From an uncultured Desulfobacteraceae bacterium (GTDB lineage: Bacteria > Desulfobacterota > Desulfobacteria > Desulfobacterales > UBA2174): a stretch of DNA of 24,854 nt. The stretch spans positions 1 to 24,854 of the forward strand of contig CALJLV010000242.1 in the NCBI GenBank assembly GCA_937982505.1. Reading direction: 5' to 3'. The translations under genes were made by a program, and so were the position numbers. Shown here in pieces: positions 6,742-14,403 of this stretch. The number at the start of each line of letters is the position of its first letter. Within the stretch, counting starts at the first letter, position 1. A model generated the notes under the pieces. It saw nothing but the letters and a program-made list of their open reading frames with translations. It had not been told where the DNA came from and ran no database searches.

Positions 6742-7881
6742 TCACCCCAGCCCCATGCCCTTGAGAACCGAAAGCATGATGGCGGCGGCCATGATCGAGC
6801 CGATCTGCCCGCCGGTGTTGGCCCCCATGGCGTGCATCAGCAGCCAGTTGTCCGTATCGTAACGCCGCCCCTCGGTCTGGACCACCCGGGCCGCCATGGG
6901 GTAGGCCGAAATGCCGGCGGCCCCCACCAGGGGATTGACCTTCCCGCCGGTGAGTCTGCACATGAGCTTGCCAAAGAAGATGCCGGCCGCCGTGTCCAGG
7001 CAGATGGCCAGAAACCCCAGACCCAGAATCATCAGTGTCTGGGGGCGCAGAAAGGCGTCTCCTTCCATGGTGGCGCCGATGGCCAGCCCCAGCATCAGGG
7101 TCACCACGTTGGCGATCTCGTTTTCCGAGGCCCGGGTCAAGCGGGCCACCACCCCGGACTCCTTCATCAGATTGCCGAGCATCAGCATGCCCATCAGGGG
7201 GGTGCCCATGGGGGCGATCAGCCCGGTGACCAGGGTCACGGCGATGGGAAAAACGATCTTGAGTTCCCGGGAGACCGAACGCTCCGGATAGGCCATGCGC
7301 ACGGTGCGTTCGCGCTGCGTGGTGAGCAGCCGCATGATGGGCGGCTGGAGCAGGGGCACCAGCGCCATGTAGGAGTAGGCCGCCACCGAAACCGCCCCCA
7401 GCAGATGGGGGGCGAACTTACTGGTCACGTAAATGGAGGTGGGCCCGTCGCAGGCCCCGATGACCCCGATGGCCACCGCGTCGAGCAGATCGAAGCCCAG
7501 CGCGATGGCCAGCAGCAGGGTCAGAAAGATGCCGAACTGGCCGGCGGCGCCCAGAAGCAGGATCCTGGGGTTCTCCAGCAACGGGGTGAAATCGGTCATG
7601 GCCCCGATGCCGATGAAGATCAAGCAGGGGAAGACCTCGGTCCTGACCCCCACCTCGTACAGATGCCGCAGCAGGCCCTCGGGGCCCATCATCCCCCCCA
7701 GGGGGATGTTGACCAAAATGGCCCCGAACCCGATGGGCACCAGCAGCAACGGTTCGCAGTGCTTGCGGATCCCCAGGTAGAGCAGGCCGCAACCGGCCGC
7801 CACCATCACCGCATGCGACAGGGTCAAGGCGCTGAAACCGATCGTCAAACTGGACAGGCCCGACTGGATCATGGATCCCAT
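6742..7881 (-). CDS. oadB: Sodium ion-translocating decarboxylase, beta subunit
   Basis: A polytopic membrane protein of 379 residues with about nine hydrophobic segments. In biotin-dependent decarboxylases (oxaloacetate, methylmalonyl-CoA, glutaconyl-CoA) the beta subunit decarboxylates carboxybiotin and exports Na+. Recognisable parts are GFGAILVNIPLGGMMG (residues about 50-65), the GIGAMTDFTPLLENPRILLLGAAGQFG region that contains the Na+-binding aspartate, the GACDGPTSIYVTSKFAP loop and the C-terminal NPLVGAAGISAYPMAARVVQ...HAMGANTGGQIGS. The ATG at 7881 (MGSMIQSG) has the Shine-Dalgarno AGGAGG and shares one base with the gamma-like gene's stop, so the two are translationally coupled. The alpha (carboxyltransferase) and biotin-carrier genes are not adjacent, so substrate assignment is open. 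Confidence 0.92.
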   Translation of the reverse strand: MGSMIQSGLSSLTIGFSALTLSHAVMVAAGCGLLYLGIRKHCEPLLLVPIGFGAILVNIPLGGMMGPEGLLRHLYEVGVRTEVFPCLIFIGIGAMTDFTPLLENPRILLLGAAGQFGIFLTLLLAIALGFDLLDAVAIGVIGACDGPTSIYVTSKFAPHLLGAVSVAAYSYMALVPLLQPPIMRLLTTQRERTVRMAYPERSVSRELKIVFPIAVTLVTGLIAPMGTPLMGMLMLGNLMKESGVVARLTRASENEIANVVTLMLGLAIGATMEGDAFLRPQTLMILGLGFLAICLDTAAGIFFGKLMCRLTGGKVNPLVGAAGISAYPMAARVVQTEGRRYDTDNWLLMHAMGANTGGQIGSIMAAAIMLSVLKGMGLG

Positions 7882-8033
7882 CACGCCACCTCCTTGCCTT
7901 TCTTTCCCGTTTCTTCCCGGTAGGGCAGCAGCCGCTTGAGCAGGTCGATCAGGAACGTCAGCCCCAAAAGGCTCACCAGCGTGCCGCCCATGCCCACCAG
8001 CATGATCACGATGCCGTTGGAAAAAGTTTCCAT
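7881..8033 (-). CDS. OadG-like small (gamma) subunit of Na+-pumping decarboxylase
   Basis: A protein of 50 residues with one membrane span (NGIVIMLVGMGGTLVSLLGL, about 6-25), followed by a basic stretch (LLKRLLP) and a charged tail. OadG proteins anchor the alpha subunit to the beta subunit. This one is shorter than the usual 80-90 residues and lacks the Pro/Ala linker and the zinc-binding tail. The ATG at 8033 has a strong Shine-Dalgarno (GGGAGGAGG). The in-frame start at 8099 would add an unlikely 22-residue leader. Its stop overlaps the first base of the oadB-like start codon. Confidence 0.75.
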   Translation of the reverse strand: METFSNGIVIMLVGMGGTLVSLLGLTFLIDLLKRLLPYREETGKKGKEVA

Positions 8034-8142
8034 TTGTCCTCCTCCCACGGTAAAAAGGCGATACCTGCGATTTCGCGTACACTGTCTCTCATTTAGCATT
8101 TACCATCAGCGGTGGACAGAAAGATCTTTGGGCGAGGTGGAA

Positions 8143-8877
8143 GTGGATCATCAGACCGAAAGGAAGGCCCTGCCCCCGGCGTCTCGCAAGGCGGCCGACG
8201 TCAAGGCCATGTTCGGGCGCATCGCCGGGCGCTACGACCGGATGAACCGGATCATGACCCTGGACCGCGACCGGATCTGGCGCCGCCGGGTGGTGGATCT
8301 GGCGCGGCTGGAGGCCGGCATGCGGGTGCTGGATCTGGGTGCCGGCACTGGGGGCATCGCCCGCGAGGCGCGCCGCCGTCACCCGCGGATTTCCGTGGTG
8401 GCGGCCGATTTCAGCATCCCGATGATGCAGGCCGGCCGGCAGTCCCGGCCGGAATCGCCGCTGGACTGGTGCGCGGCCGACGCCCTGGCCCTGCCCTTCG
8501 GCGACGGCTGCTTCGACGCCGTGGTGTCCGGCTACCTGGTGCGCAACGTGCATGATCCGGCCCTGGCCCTGGCCGAGCAGTTCCGCGTGCTCAAGCCGGG
8601 AGGACGGCTCGTGTGCCTCGACACCACCCCGCCCAAGGGGGTGCTGGCCCCCCTCATCGGATTCTACTTCAAGCGGGTGATCCCCCCGATGGGCGCCTGG
8701 ATCGGCGGCGACCGCGGCGCCTACACCTACCTGCCCGAATCGACCCGCGCCTTTCTCGACCCGGCGGCCCTGGCCTGCCTGCTGCGCCGGGCCGGATTTG
8801 ACCAGGTGGCCTGGCGCACCTTCATGTTCGGCACCATGGCCCTGCACCGGGCCTCACGGCCGGCCGGATGCACCTGA
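8143..8877 (+). CDS. ubiE: UbiE/MenG-type class I methyltransferase
   Basis: A protein of about 244 residues, the usual length for the UbiE/MenG family, which methylates demethylmenaquinone (and the ubiquinone precursor) using S-adenosylmethionine. Diagnostic parts are the N-terminal MFGRIAGRYDRMNRIMTLDRDRIWRR-like block (family form: F..IA..YD..N...S.G.....R), the SAM motif I VLDLGAGTGGIA, the acidic ADFS and CAADALALPF motifs, FDAVVSGYLVRNV and the RVLKPGGRLVCLD motif. The start is uncertain: the GTG at 8143, preceded by GCGAGG, is chosen over a TTG at 8128. The organism is probably anaerobic, so menaquinone is the likely product. The gene is divergent from the oadGB pair. Confidence 0.82.
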   Translation: MDHQTERKALPPASRKAADVKAMFGRIAGRYDRMNRIMTLDRDRIWRRRVVDLARLEAGMRVLDLGAGTGGIAREARRRHPRISVVAADFSIPMMQAGRQSRPESPLDWCAADALALPFGDGCFDAVVSGYLVRNVHDPALALAEQFRVLKPGGRLVCLDTTPPKGVLAPLIGFYFKRVIPPMGAWIGGDRGAYTYLPESTRAFLDPAALACLLRRAGFDQVAWRTFMFGTMALHRASRPAGCT

Positions 8878-8900
8878 GGCAGGGCGGGGCGTTGGGGTGA

Positions 8901-8944
8901 TTGGGGAAACCAACCCCAAACCCCCATGAACCCGTGATGGGTTC
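8901..8944 (+). terminator. Two adjacent hairpins after the methyltransferase gene
   Basis: TTGGGG (8901-8906) pairs with CCCCAA (8914-8919) around a 7-base loop. GAACCC (8928-8933) pairs perfectly with GGGTTC (8939-8944) around GTGAT. They begin 24 bases after the stop codon of the methyltransferase gene and end before the next promoter. There is no T-run, so intrinsic termination is only a possibility. Confidence 0.35.
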
Positions 8945-8971
8945 CCGGCCTTGGAACGACCGCCCGCCGGC

Positions 8972-9000
8972 TTGACACCTTCCAAATGGATACTTATTAC
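8972..9000 (+). promoter_or_regulatory. Sigma-70-type promoter for the ZraSR-like operon
   Basis: A consensus -35 box TTGACA (8972-8977) is separated by 17 bases from a -10-like TATTAC (8995-9000). The box lies in a locally AT-rich patch within GC-rich DNA, 128 bases before the kinase start codon. The remaining 9001-9128 leader shows no clear structure. Confidence 0.6.
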
Positions 9001-9128
9001 CCGCTATCTCGTACCGGCGGCACCGAACGGCTACTTTTGACCCGGAACACTGCGCGCCCCGGGGCCATCCGGCGGCTCAGGCGCCGGATTTCTCCGACGG
9101 CATCCGATTTGCTTGTCTGAACCGCACC

Positions 9129-10928
9129 ATGGCGTCATCCAGACCTCACATCCTGCCTTCCCTGGGCAGTCTCTGGGCCGCCGGGGGCTTCCTGCTGATC
9201 CTGGTGCCCACCGTGGCGGTGCTGACCTATATGGACATCGGCCGCCAGAAAGCCCAGAGTACCCAGCTGCTGCTGGAAAAGGGCGCGGCCCTGATCCGCA
9301 GCTTCGAGGCCGGCACGCGCACCGGAATGATGGGCAGCGAACCGGGCATGTTCCGACTCCAGCGGCTGCTGGCGGAAACGGCCCAGCAGGAGGACATCGT
9401 GTACCTGCTGGTGGCCGACGACCAGGGCCGGGTGGTGGTCCACGACGATGCGGCCCGCATCGGGACCCGCCACGGGTCCGACCTCGACCTGGAGGCCGTG
9501 GTGGTCTCGGGTAAAGAAGCCTGGCGCATCACCGAAGGTCCCGGCCATGAGCCGGTCTTCGAGGTCTACCGCAAATTCATGCCCAGCGGCCAGGCGCCGG
9601 CGGGCCGCCACGGATCGGAATTCCGCCATCGCCACAGCCCCAACAGCCACCGGGGCGCCATGATGATGCGCCGCTGGCTCGAGGAGAACTGGCCCCAGGG
9701 CGCGCCCCCGTCCGCCGACCGGCTGGCGATCTTCGTGGGGCTGGACATGGGCAGCGTGGAAGCCGCCCGGGCCGCCAACACCCGCCATGCCGTGGTCATG
9801 GCGGTGACCATGTCAGCGGCCGGCGCGGTGGGGATCCTGCTGCTGGCCCTGCTCCAGACCTACCGCACCACCCGGGCCTCCCTGAACCGCATCCAGGCCT
9901 TTTCCGACCGCCTGGTGGCGCACATGCCCATCGGCATGGTGGCCCTGGGACCGGCCGGTGAAGTGGCCACCGTCAATCCGGCCGGCGCCGCGATCCTGAA
10001 CATCACCCCCGAATCCGCCCTGGGCCGGCCGGCCCATGAAGTGCTCCCCCCGGCCCTGGCCGATCTGGCCGGACGGCTCCAGAGCGGCGGCCAGCGCCTG
10101 GATGCGGAGCTGGACGCCGCCGTGGCCCCGGGGCCTCCCCTGCCCCTGGCCGTGAGCGCCGCGGCCTTGAATGAAGCGCCGTCCCCGGGCCTGAGCCGCA
10201 TCCTGCTCTTCAAGGACATGAGCGAGGTGCGCGCCCTGGAGGCCACCGTGGAGCGCGCCCAGCGCCTGGCGGCGGTGGGGAGCCTGGCCGGCGGCGTGGC
10301 CCACGAGATCCGCAACCCCCTGAGCAGCCTCAAGGGATTCGCCACCTTCTTCAAGGAGCGCAACCCCCCGGACAGCGAAGCCTGGCGCATCGCCGGGATC
10401 ATGATCCAGGAAGTGGACCGCCTCGACCGGGTGGTGGGCCAGCTTCTGGAATTGTCGCGGCCGGTGCGGATCGCACCCCGGCCCCTGGCGGTCGGATCGA
10501 CCATCGAAACCGCCGCCGCCCTCCTGCGGTCCCGGGCCCGGGAGGCGGGGGTGGCGCTCGCGGTGGACCTGGCCCCGGATTTGCCGCCGGTCCCCCTGGA
10601 CCCTGAACGGTTCCACCAGGTGCTGCTCAATTTGCTCCTCAACGCCCTGGAGGCCAGCGACAAGGGAGGGCGGATCCAGGTTGGCGCCCGGGCCGATGGC
10701 ACCCATCTGGAGATTCAGGTCAGCGACCGCGGCGCCGGCATTGCCCCCGAAGCCCTCGACCGGGTCTTCGATCCGTATTTCACCACCAAATCCACCGGCA
10801 CTGGACTGGGGCTGGCCATCGTCCACCAGATCGTCGAGGCCCACCGGGGTACGGTGCAGATCCAAAGCCAGCCGGGCCAGGGGACCACGGTACGCCTGCG
10901 CCTGCCCCGCCATCCGGAGGAACCGTGA
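9129..10928 (+). CDS. zraS: ZraS-like sensor histidine kinase
   Basis: A membrane kinase of 599 residues. Hydrophobic segments near residues 15-37 and 222-243 flank a periplasmic domain of about 185 residues. That domain contains a His-rich stretch around residues 157-175 (RHGSEFRHRHSPNSHRG), a plausible metal site. A PAS-like domain (about 258-370) follows, then the HisKA box GGVAHEIRNPLSS with the phosphorylated H392 and a catalytic domain with the N box (NLLLNALEAS), DRGAGIAP and TGTGLGLAI. E. coli ZraS senses zinc and envelope stress. No clear Shine-Dalgarno precedes the ATG at 9129, so the start is moderately certain. The stop overlaps the regulator's GTG start by 4 bases. Confidence 0.88.
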   Translation: MASSRPHILPSLGSLWAAGGFLLILVPTVAVLTYMDIGRQKAQSTQLLLEKGAALIRSFEAGTRTGMMGSEPGMFRLQRLLAETAQQEDIVYLLVADDQGRVVVHDDAARIGTRHGSDLDLEAVVVSGKEAWRITEGPGHEPVFEVYRKFMPSGQAPAGRHGSEFRHRHSPNSHRGAMMMRRWLEENWPQGAPPSADRLAIFVGLDMGSVEAARAANTRHAVVMAVTMSAAGAVGILLLALLQTYRTTRASLNRIQAFSDRLVAHMPIGMVALGPAGEVATVNPAGAAILNITPESALGRPAHEVLPPALADLAGRLQSGGQRLDAELDAAVAPGPPLPLAVSAAALNEAPSPGLSRILLFKDMSEVRALEATVERAQRLAAVGSLAGGVAHEIRNPLSSLKGFATFFKERNPPDSEAWRIAGIMIQEVDRLDRVVGQLLELSRPVRIAPRPLAVGSTIETAAALLRSRAREAGVALAVDLAPDLPPVPLDPERFHQVLLNLLLNALEASDKGGRIQVGARADGTHLEIQVSDRGAGIAPEALDRVFDPYFTTKSTGTGLGLAIVHQIVEAHRGTVQIQSQPGQGTTVRLRLPRHPEEP

Positions 10929-12283
10929 CCCTGTCCACCCGCCATATTCTCGTGGTCGACGACGACGACGTCCACCGCGCCATGCTGCGGACCCTGCTGG
11001 GCGGCTGGGGCTATGCCGTCAGCGAGGCCGACGACGGCGGTCGGGCCGTGGATCAGGTGCGTCAGCGCGCCTTTGACCTGATCCTGATGGACATCCGCAT
11101 GATCAAGGTTTCGGGGATCGAGGCCCTGGCCCGCATCAAGGCCATCAACCCGGCCATCCCGGTGATCCTGATGACCGCCTATTCCTCGGTGGAGGCGGCC
11201 GTGGAGGCCATCCGCAAGGGGGCCCATGACTATCTGACCAAGCCGCTGGATTTCGACAAGCTGCGCCTCACCGTCCAGCGGGCCATGGAACATGTCCAGT
11301 TGGCGGCCGAAAACCGCCGCCTCAAGGCCGACCCGGGGCTGCGCCTCGACCAGGGGCACATCATCGGCTCCAGTCCGGCCATGCAGTCCCTGCTGGAAAC
11401 CGTGGCCCAGGTGGCCCCCTCGGAGGCCACGGTCCTCATCCAGGGCGAATCGGGAACCGGCAAGGAGCTCATCGCCAGCGCGATTCACGACAACAGCCCC
11501 CGGCGCCGCGGGCCTCTGGTCAAGATCAACTGCGCCGCCATCACCGAAACCCTGCTCGAATCCGAGCTCTTCGGCCATGAGAAGGGGGCCTTTACCGGCG
11601 CCGAACGGCGCAGGGAGGGACGCATCGTCCAGGCCGACGGGGGCAGCCTCTTTTTGGACGAGGTGGGCGAAATGCCCCTGACCATGCAGGTCAAGCTGCT
11701 GCGGGCGCTCCAGGAGCGGGAGGTAACCCGGGTGGGCGGAGAAGAGACGATCCGGGTGGATGTGCGCGTCATCGCCGCCACCAACCGCCGCCTGGCCGAC
11801 ATGGTGGCCGAGGGGACCTTTCGCGAGGACCTCTTCTACCGGCTCAACGTGGTGGGCCTGGAAATCCCGCCCCTGCGTCGGCGGCCCGAGGACATCCCCC
11901 TGCTGGCCAGCCACTTTCTGGACCGTTTCGGCCAAAAGAACCGCAAGCCGTTTCGCGGCCTGACCCCCCAGGCAATGGATCGGCTGGTCAAGCATGAATG
12001 GCCCGGCAATGTCCGCGAACTGATGAATGCCATCGAAAGGGCCGTGGTGCTGGGTCGCGGGGAATTTCTGGATACGGCTGATTTTTCATGGCTGCCCGCC
12101 CCGGATGGCGCAACCGAAAACCGCGCCGCGCCGGTTGTTCCAGGCGACGGATCACTGCAAGACCTGGAGCGCCAGGCCATCCTGGCCACCCTGGAGCAGG
12201 CCGGCGGAAACAAGAGCGAGGCGGCCCGGCGCCTGGGGATCACCCGCAAGACCCTGCACCAGAAACTCAAAAGGTATGTCTAG
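10925..12283 (+). CDS. zraR: ZraR-like sigma-54-dependent response regulator
   Basis: An NtrC-family activator of 452 residues. The receiver domain (6-120) has the acidic pocket VDDDD, the phospho-acceptor D56 and K106. The AAA+ domain (about 145-375) has Walker A GESGTGKE (174-181), the sigma-54-contacting GAFTGA (221-226), a LFLDEVGEM Walker B, and FREDLFYRLNVV and WPGNVRELMNAIERA. The C-terminal Fis-type helix-turn-helix (about 412-450) ends GGNKSEAARRLGITRKTLHQ, very close to E. coli ZraR. It starts with GTG inside the kinase's stop (GTGA overlap), so the pair is translationally coupled. No zraP-like gene is present, and no good sigma-54 promoter was seen nearby, so the targets are probably elsewhere. 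Confidence 0.93.
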   Translation: MTLSTRHILVVDDDDVHRAMLRTLLGGWGYAVSEADDGGRAVDQVRQRAFDLILMDIRMIKVSGIEALARIKAINPAIPVILMTAYSSVEAAVEAIRKGAHDYLTKPLDFDKLRLTVQRAMEHVQLAAENRRLKADPGLRLDQGHIIGSSPAMQSLLETVAQVAPSEATVLIQGESGTGKELIASAIHDNSPRRRGPLVKINCAAITETLLESELFGHEKGAFTGAERRREGRIVQADGGSLFLDEVGEMPLTMQVKLLRALQEREVTRVGGEETIRVDVRVIAATNRRLADMVAEGTFREDLFYRLNVVGLEIPPLRRRPEDIPLLASHFLDRFGQKNRKPFRGLTPQAMDRLVKHEWPGNVRELMNAIERAVVLGRGEFLDTADFSWLPAPDGATENRAAPVVPGDGSLQDLERQAILATLEQAGGNKSEAARRLGITRKTLHQKLKRYV

Positions 12284-12300
12284 AGCGAGGAGAGACGACC

Positions 12301-12756
12301 ATGGCCAGAAGCGATCCCTACCTGCTGCGCTGCACCCACTGCGGGACGCGCAACCGCATTCCGCCGCAAAAGGTCGGCGCCCCGGGGCGCTGCGGCCGTT
12401 GCGGCCGGGACATGGACACCCGGGTCCTGGAGGAGGCGCGCCCGCGACTGGTGACCGACCGCAACTTCGAGGCCGATGTGCTGCGCTCGCCGCTGCCCGT
12501 GCTGGCGTTCTTCTGGGCGCCCTGGTGCCCCACCTGCGTCCAGAGCCAGCCCGTCATCGACGCCCTGGCGGCCGAGGTCCGAGGCCGGTTGCGGGTGGCC
12601 AAGATCAACGTGGACAGCGCTCCGGCCATGGCCGAGCGCTACGATATCCGCGGCGTGCCCTTCATCGTGGTCTTTGACCAGGGCCGGGTCGAAGAGACCC
12701 TGCCCGGAGCCCTGGACCGGCACGAACTGCTGGCCCGCATGGCCCGGTTCACCTAG
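12301..12756 (+). CDS. Zinc-ribbon thioredoxin (TrxC type) with WCPTC active site
   Basis: A protein of 151 residues. The N-terminal zinc ribbon has C11, C14, C31 and C34 (CTHCG...CGRCG), as in thioredoxin 2 (TrxC). The thioredoxin fold starts at about residue 50. Its active site, FFWAPWCPTCVQSQP, has C76-P-T-C79 in place of the canonical C-G-P-C. The conserved cis-proline loop is GVPFIVVF. It would act as a cytoplasmic disulfide reductase. The unusual dipeptide should alter its redox potential or partner choice. The gene has a good GAGGAGAG ribosome-binding site and begins 17 bases after the ZraR-like stop, so it probably belongs to the same transcript. Confidence 0.9.
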   Translation: MARSDPYLLRCTHCGTRNRIPPQKVGAPGRCGRCGRDMDTRVLEEARPRLVTDRNFEADVLRSPLPVLAFFWAPWCPTCVQSQPVIDALAAEVRGRLRVAKINVDSAPAMAERYDIRGVPFIVVFDQGRVEETLPGALDRHELLARMARFT

Positions 12757-12795
12757 CCGCCATGGACGCGGCGCAAGGTTTACAAACCCCACCCG

Positions 12796-12829
12796 ATGGA
12801 GTAGAAGCGGCTCCATGAGCCAATGGAGG
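12796..12829 (+). promoter_or_regulatory. Alternative hairpins overlapping the lolA ribosome-binding site
   Basis: ATGGAG (12796-12801), CTCCAT (12811-12816) and ATGGAG (12823-12828) follow one another. The middle segment can pair perfectly with either outer one. The second outer copy overlaps GGAGG (12825-12829), the likely Shine-Dalgarno of lolA. Pairing with it would hide the ribosome-binding site, and pairing with the first copy would free it. The 6-bp stems are short, so this is a candidate only. Confidence 0.35.
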
Positions 12830-12840
12830 CAAATCCCGAC

Positions 12841-13503
12841 ATGCACCGCTTGATCTTGTGGTTCGCGCTGCTGCTGGCCTCGATGGGGGCCGGATTCGGC
12901 GGTCCCGGGGCGGCGACCGCGGCGGATGTGGAATCCATCCTCGCCCGGATCGAATCCCGCTACGGCCAAGGAGCGATGCTGGCCCACTTCGAGCAGACCT
13001 CGCTGCTCAAGGCCATGCAGATCACCGACACGGCCCAGGGCCGCCTGTGGATCCGCCAGCCCGGACAGATGCGCTGGGAATACACGGCTCCCGAGCCCCA
13101 GGTCATCGTTTCGGACGGGACCCGGCTGTGGGTCTACCGGCCCGAGGACCGTCAGGTGATGGTGGGCCAGGCCCCGGCCTTCTTCGGCGATGGCAAGGGG
13201 GCCGGCTTCCTGTCGGACATCGGACAGGTGCGGCGCCAGTTCGAAGTGGAACCCCTAGAAACCGGCAGCGATGCCCGGGTGGGGCTGCGCCTGACGCCCC
13301 GCGACCCCCAGCCCGATCTGGTGCGCATCGAGCTGGAAATCGATCCGGGCGACGGGACCATCCAGACGGTGACCACCTTCAATGCCTACGGCGACGAAAC
13401 GCGCATCGAACTGAGCGACATGCTCTTCACGGAGCGCCTCGACGACGCCCTTTTTCAATTTCAGATTCCCGATGGGGTCGAAATCGTGCAGATGGCGCCA
13501 TGA
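12841..13503 (+). CDS. lolA: Outer-membrane lipoprotein carrier protein LolA
   Basis: A periplasmic chaperone of 220 residues that carries lipoproteins from the LolCDE complex to the outer membrane. A signal peptide (MHRLILWFALLLASMGAGF..., about 30 residues, cleavage likely after ATA-A) is followed by the LolA fold, with the family strings GQGAMLAHFEQTS, GRLWIRQPGQMRWEY and VIVSDGTRLWVYRPEDRQV. The ATG at 12841 is chosen because GGAGG lies 11 bases upstream. The alternative ATG at 12823 overlaps that Shine-Dalgarno and adds only MEANPD before the signal. Its presence implies a diderm envelope. The stop overlaps the nadA start by 4 bases. Confidence 0.9.
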   Translation: MHRLILWFALLLASMGAGFGGPGAATAADVESILARIESRYGQGAMLAHFEQTSLLKAMQITDTAQGRLWIRQPGQMRWEYTAPEPQVIVSDGTRLWVYRPEDRQVMVGQAPAFFGDGKGAGFLSDIGQVRRQFEVEPLETGSDARVGLRLTPRDPQPDLVRIELEIDPGDGTIQTVTTFNAYGDETRIELSDMLFTERLDDALFQFQIPDGVEIVQMAP

Positions 13504-14396
13504 AAGAGCAGATTCGCACGCTTCTGGCCCGGCGCGGGGCCATCCTGCTGGCCCACAATTACCAGCCGCCCGAGATCCAGGACCTGGCCGACCTGTGCGG
13601 CGATTCCCTCGAATTGAGCATCCGCGCCGCGGCCACCGAGGCCGAGACCATCGTCTTTTGCGGGGTGGGCTTCATGGCCGAGACCGCCGCCATTCTCTCG
13701 CCCCGCAAGACGGTCCTCTTGCCGCGCAGCGACGCCGGCTGTCCCATGGCGGACATGATCACCCCCGAGGCCCTGGCGGCGCGCAAGGCCGAACTGGGCG
13801 ATGTGCCGGTGGTGACCTACGTCAACTCCACCGCCGCGGTCAAGGCCCTGTCCACCATCTGCTGCACTTCGGCCAACGCCTTGGCGGTGGTGGAGAGCCT
13901 GGAGGCCGAGACCGTGCTCATGGGGCCGGACCGCAACCTGGCGTTGAACACCGCCGCGCGCACCCGCAAGCGCATCATCCCCTGGTCCGGGTGCTGCCCC
14001 TACCACGACCGGCTCACCGCGGCGGACGTGGCCCGGGCCCGGGCCGCCCATCCCGAGGCCCTTTTTCTGGCCCACCCCGAATGCCGGCCCGAGGTGGTGG
14101 CCCTGGCCGACGCGGCCCTGAGCACCTCGGGAATGCTGCGCTACGTGGCCCGCTCCGAGCGGCGCGCGTTCATCATCGGCACCGAGATGGGAATTCTCTA
14201 CCCCATGCAAAAAGAAAACCCGGACAAACGCTTCTACCCCGCTTCGGACCAGATGATCTGCGACGACATGAAGAAGATCACCCCGGCCGACGTGCTGGCC
14301 TGCCTCCAAGAGATGCGCGGCCGGGTGGTGGTGCCCGAGTCCATCCGCCGCCGGGCCCATGCCGCGGTGCAGCGCATGATCCGGCTGGCGGCCTGA
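13500..14396 (+). CDS. nadA: Quinolinate synthase NadA
   Basis: An enzyme of 298 residues of the short type (as in Thermotoga). It condenses iminoaspartate with dihydroxyacetone phosphate to make quinolinate for NAD. It begins ILLAHNYQPPEIQDLADLCG. The three cysteines that hold the catalytic 4Fe-4S cluster are seen as C81 (DAGCPMADM), C165/C166 (WSGCCPYH) and C254 (DQMICDDMKKI), at almost the same numbering as in Thermotoga. Other family motifs are VTYVNSTAAVKA, MGPDRNLA, AHPEC and GTEMGILYPM. The start codon overlaps the lolA stop (ATGA). nadB and nadC are not in the window, so the genes for this route are dispersed. Confidence 0.96.
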   Translation: MKEQIRTLLARRGAILLAHNYQPPEIQDLADLCGDSLELSIRAAATEAETIVFCGVGFMAETAAILSPRKTVLLPRSDAGCPMADMITPEALAARKAELGDVPVVTYVNSTAAVKALSTICCTSANALAVVESLEAETVLMGPDRNLALNTAARTRKRIIPWSGCCPYHDRLTAADVARARAAHPEALFLAHPECRPEVVALADAALSTSGMLRYVARSERRAFIIGTEMGILYPMQKENPDKRFYPASDQMICDDMKKITPADVLACLQEMRGRVVVPESIRRRAHAAVQRMIRLAA

Positions 14397-14403
14397 AGGA
14401 TCC

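Noticed and set aside
9016..9032. Sigma-54 promoter-like GGCAC...GGC upstream of the sensor kinase
   Set aside because: The GG and GC elements are 9 rather than 10 bases apart and the -12 box does not match TTGCA. The nearby TTGACA/TATTAC promoter is better.
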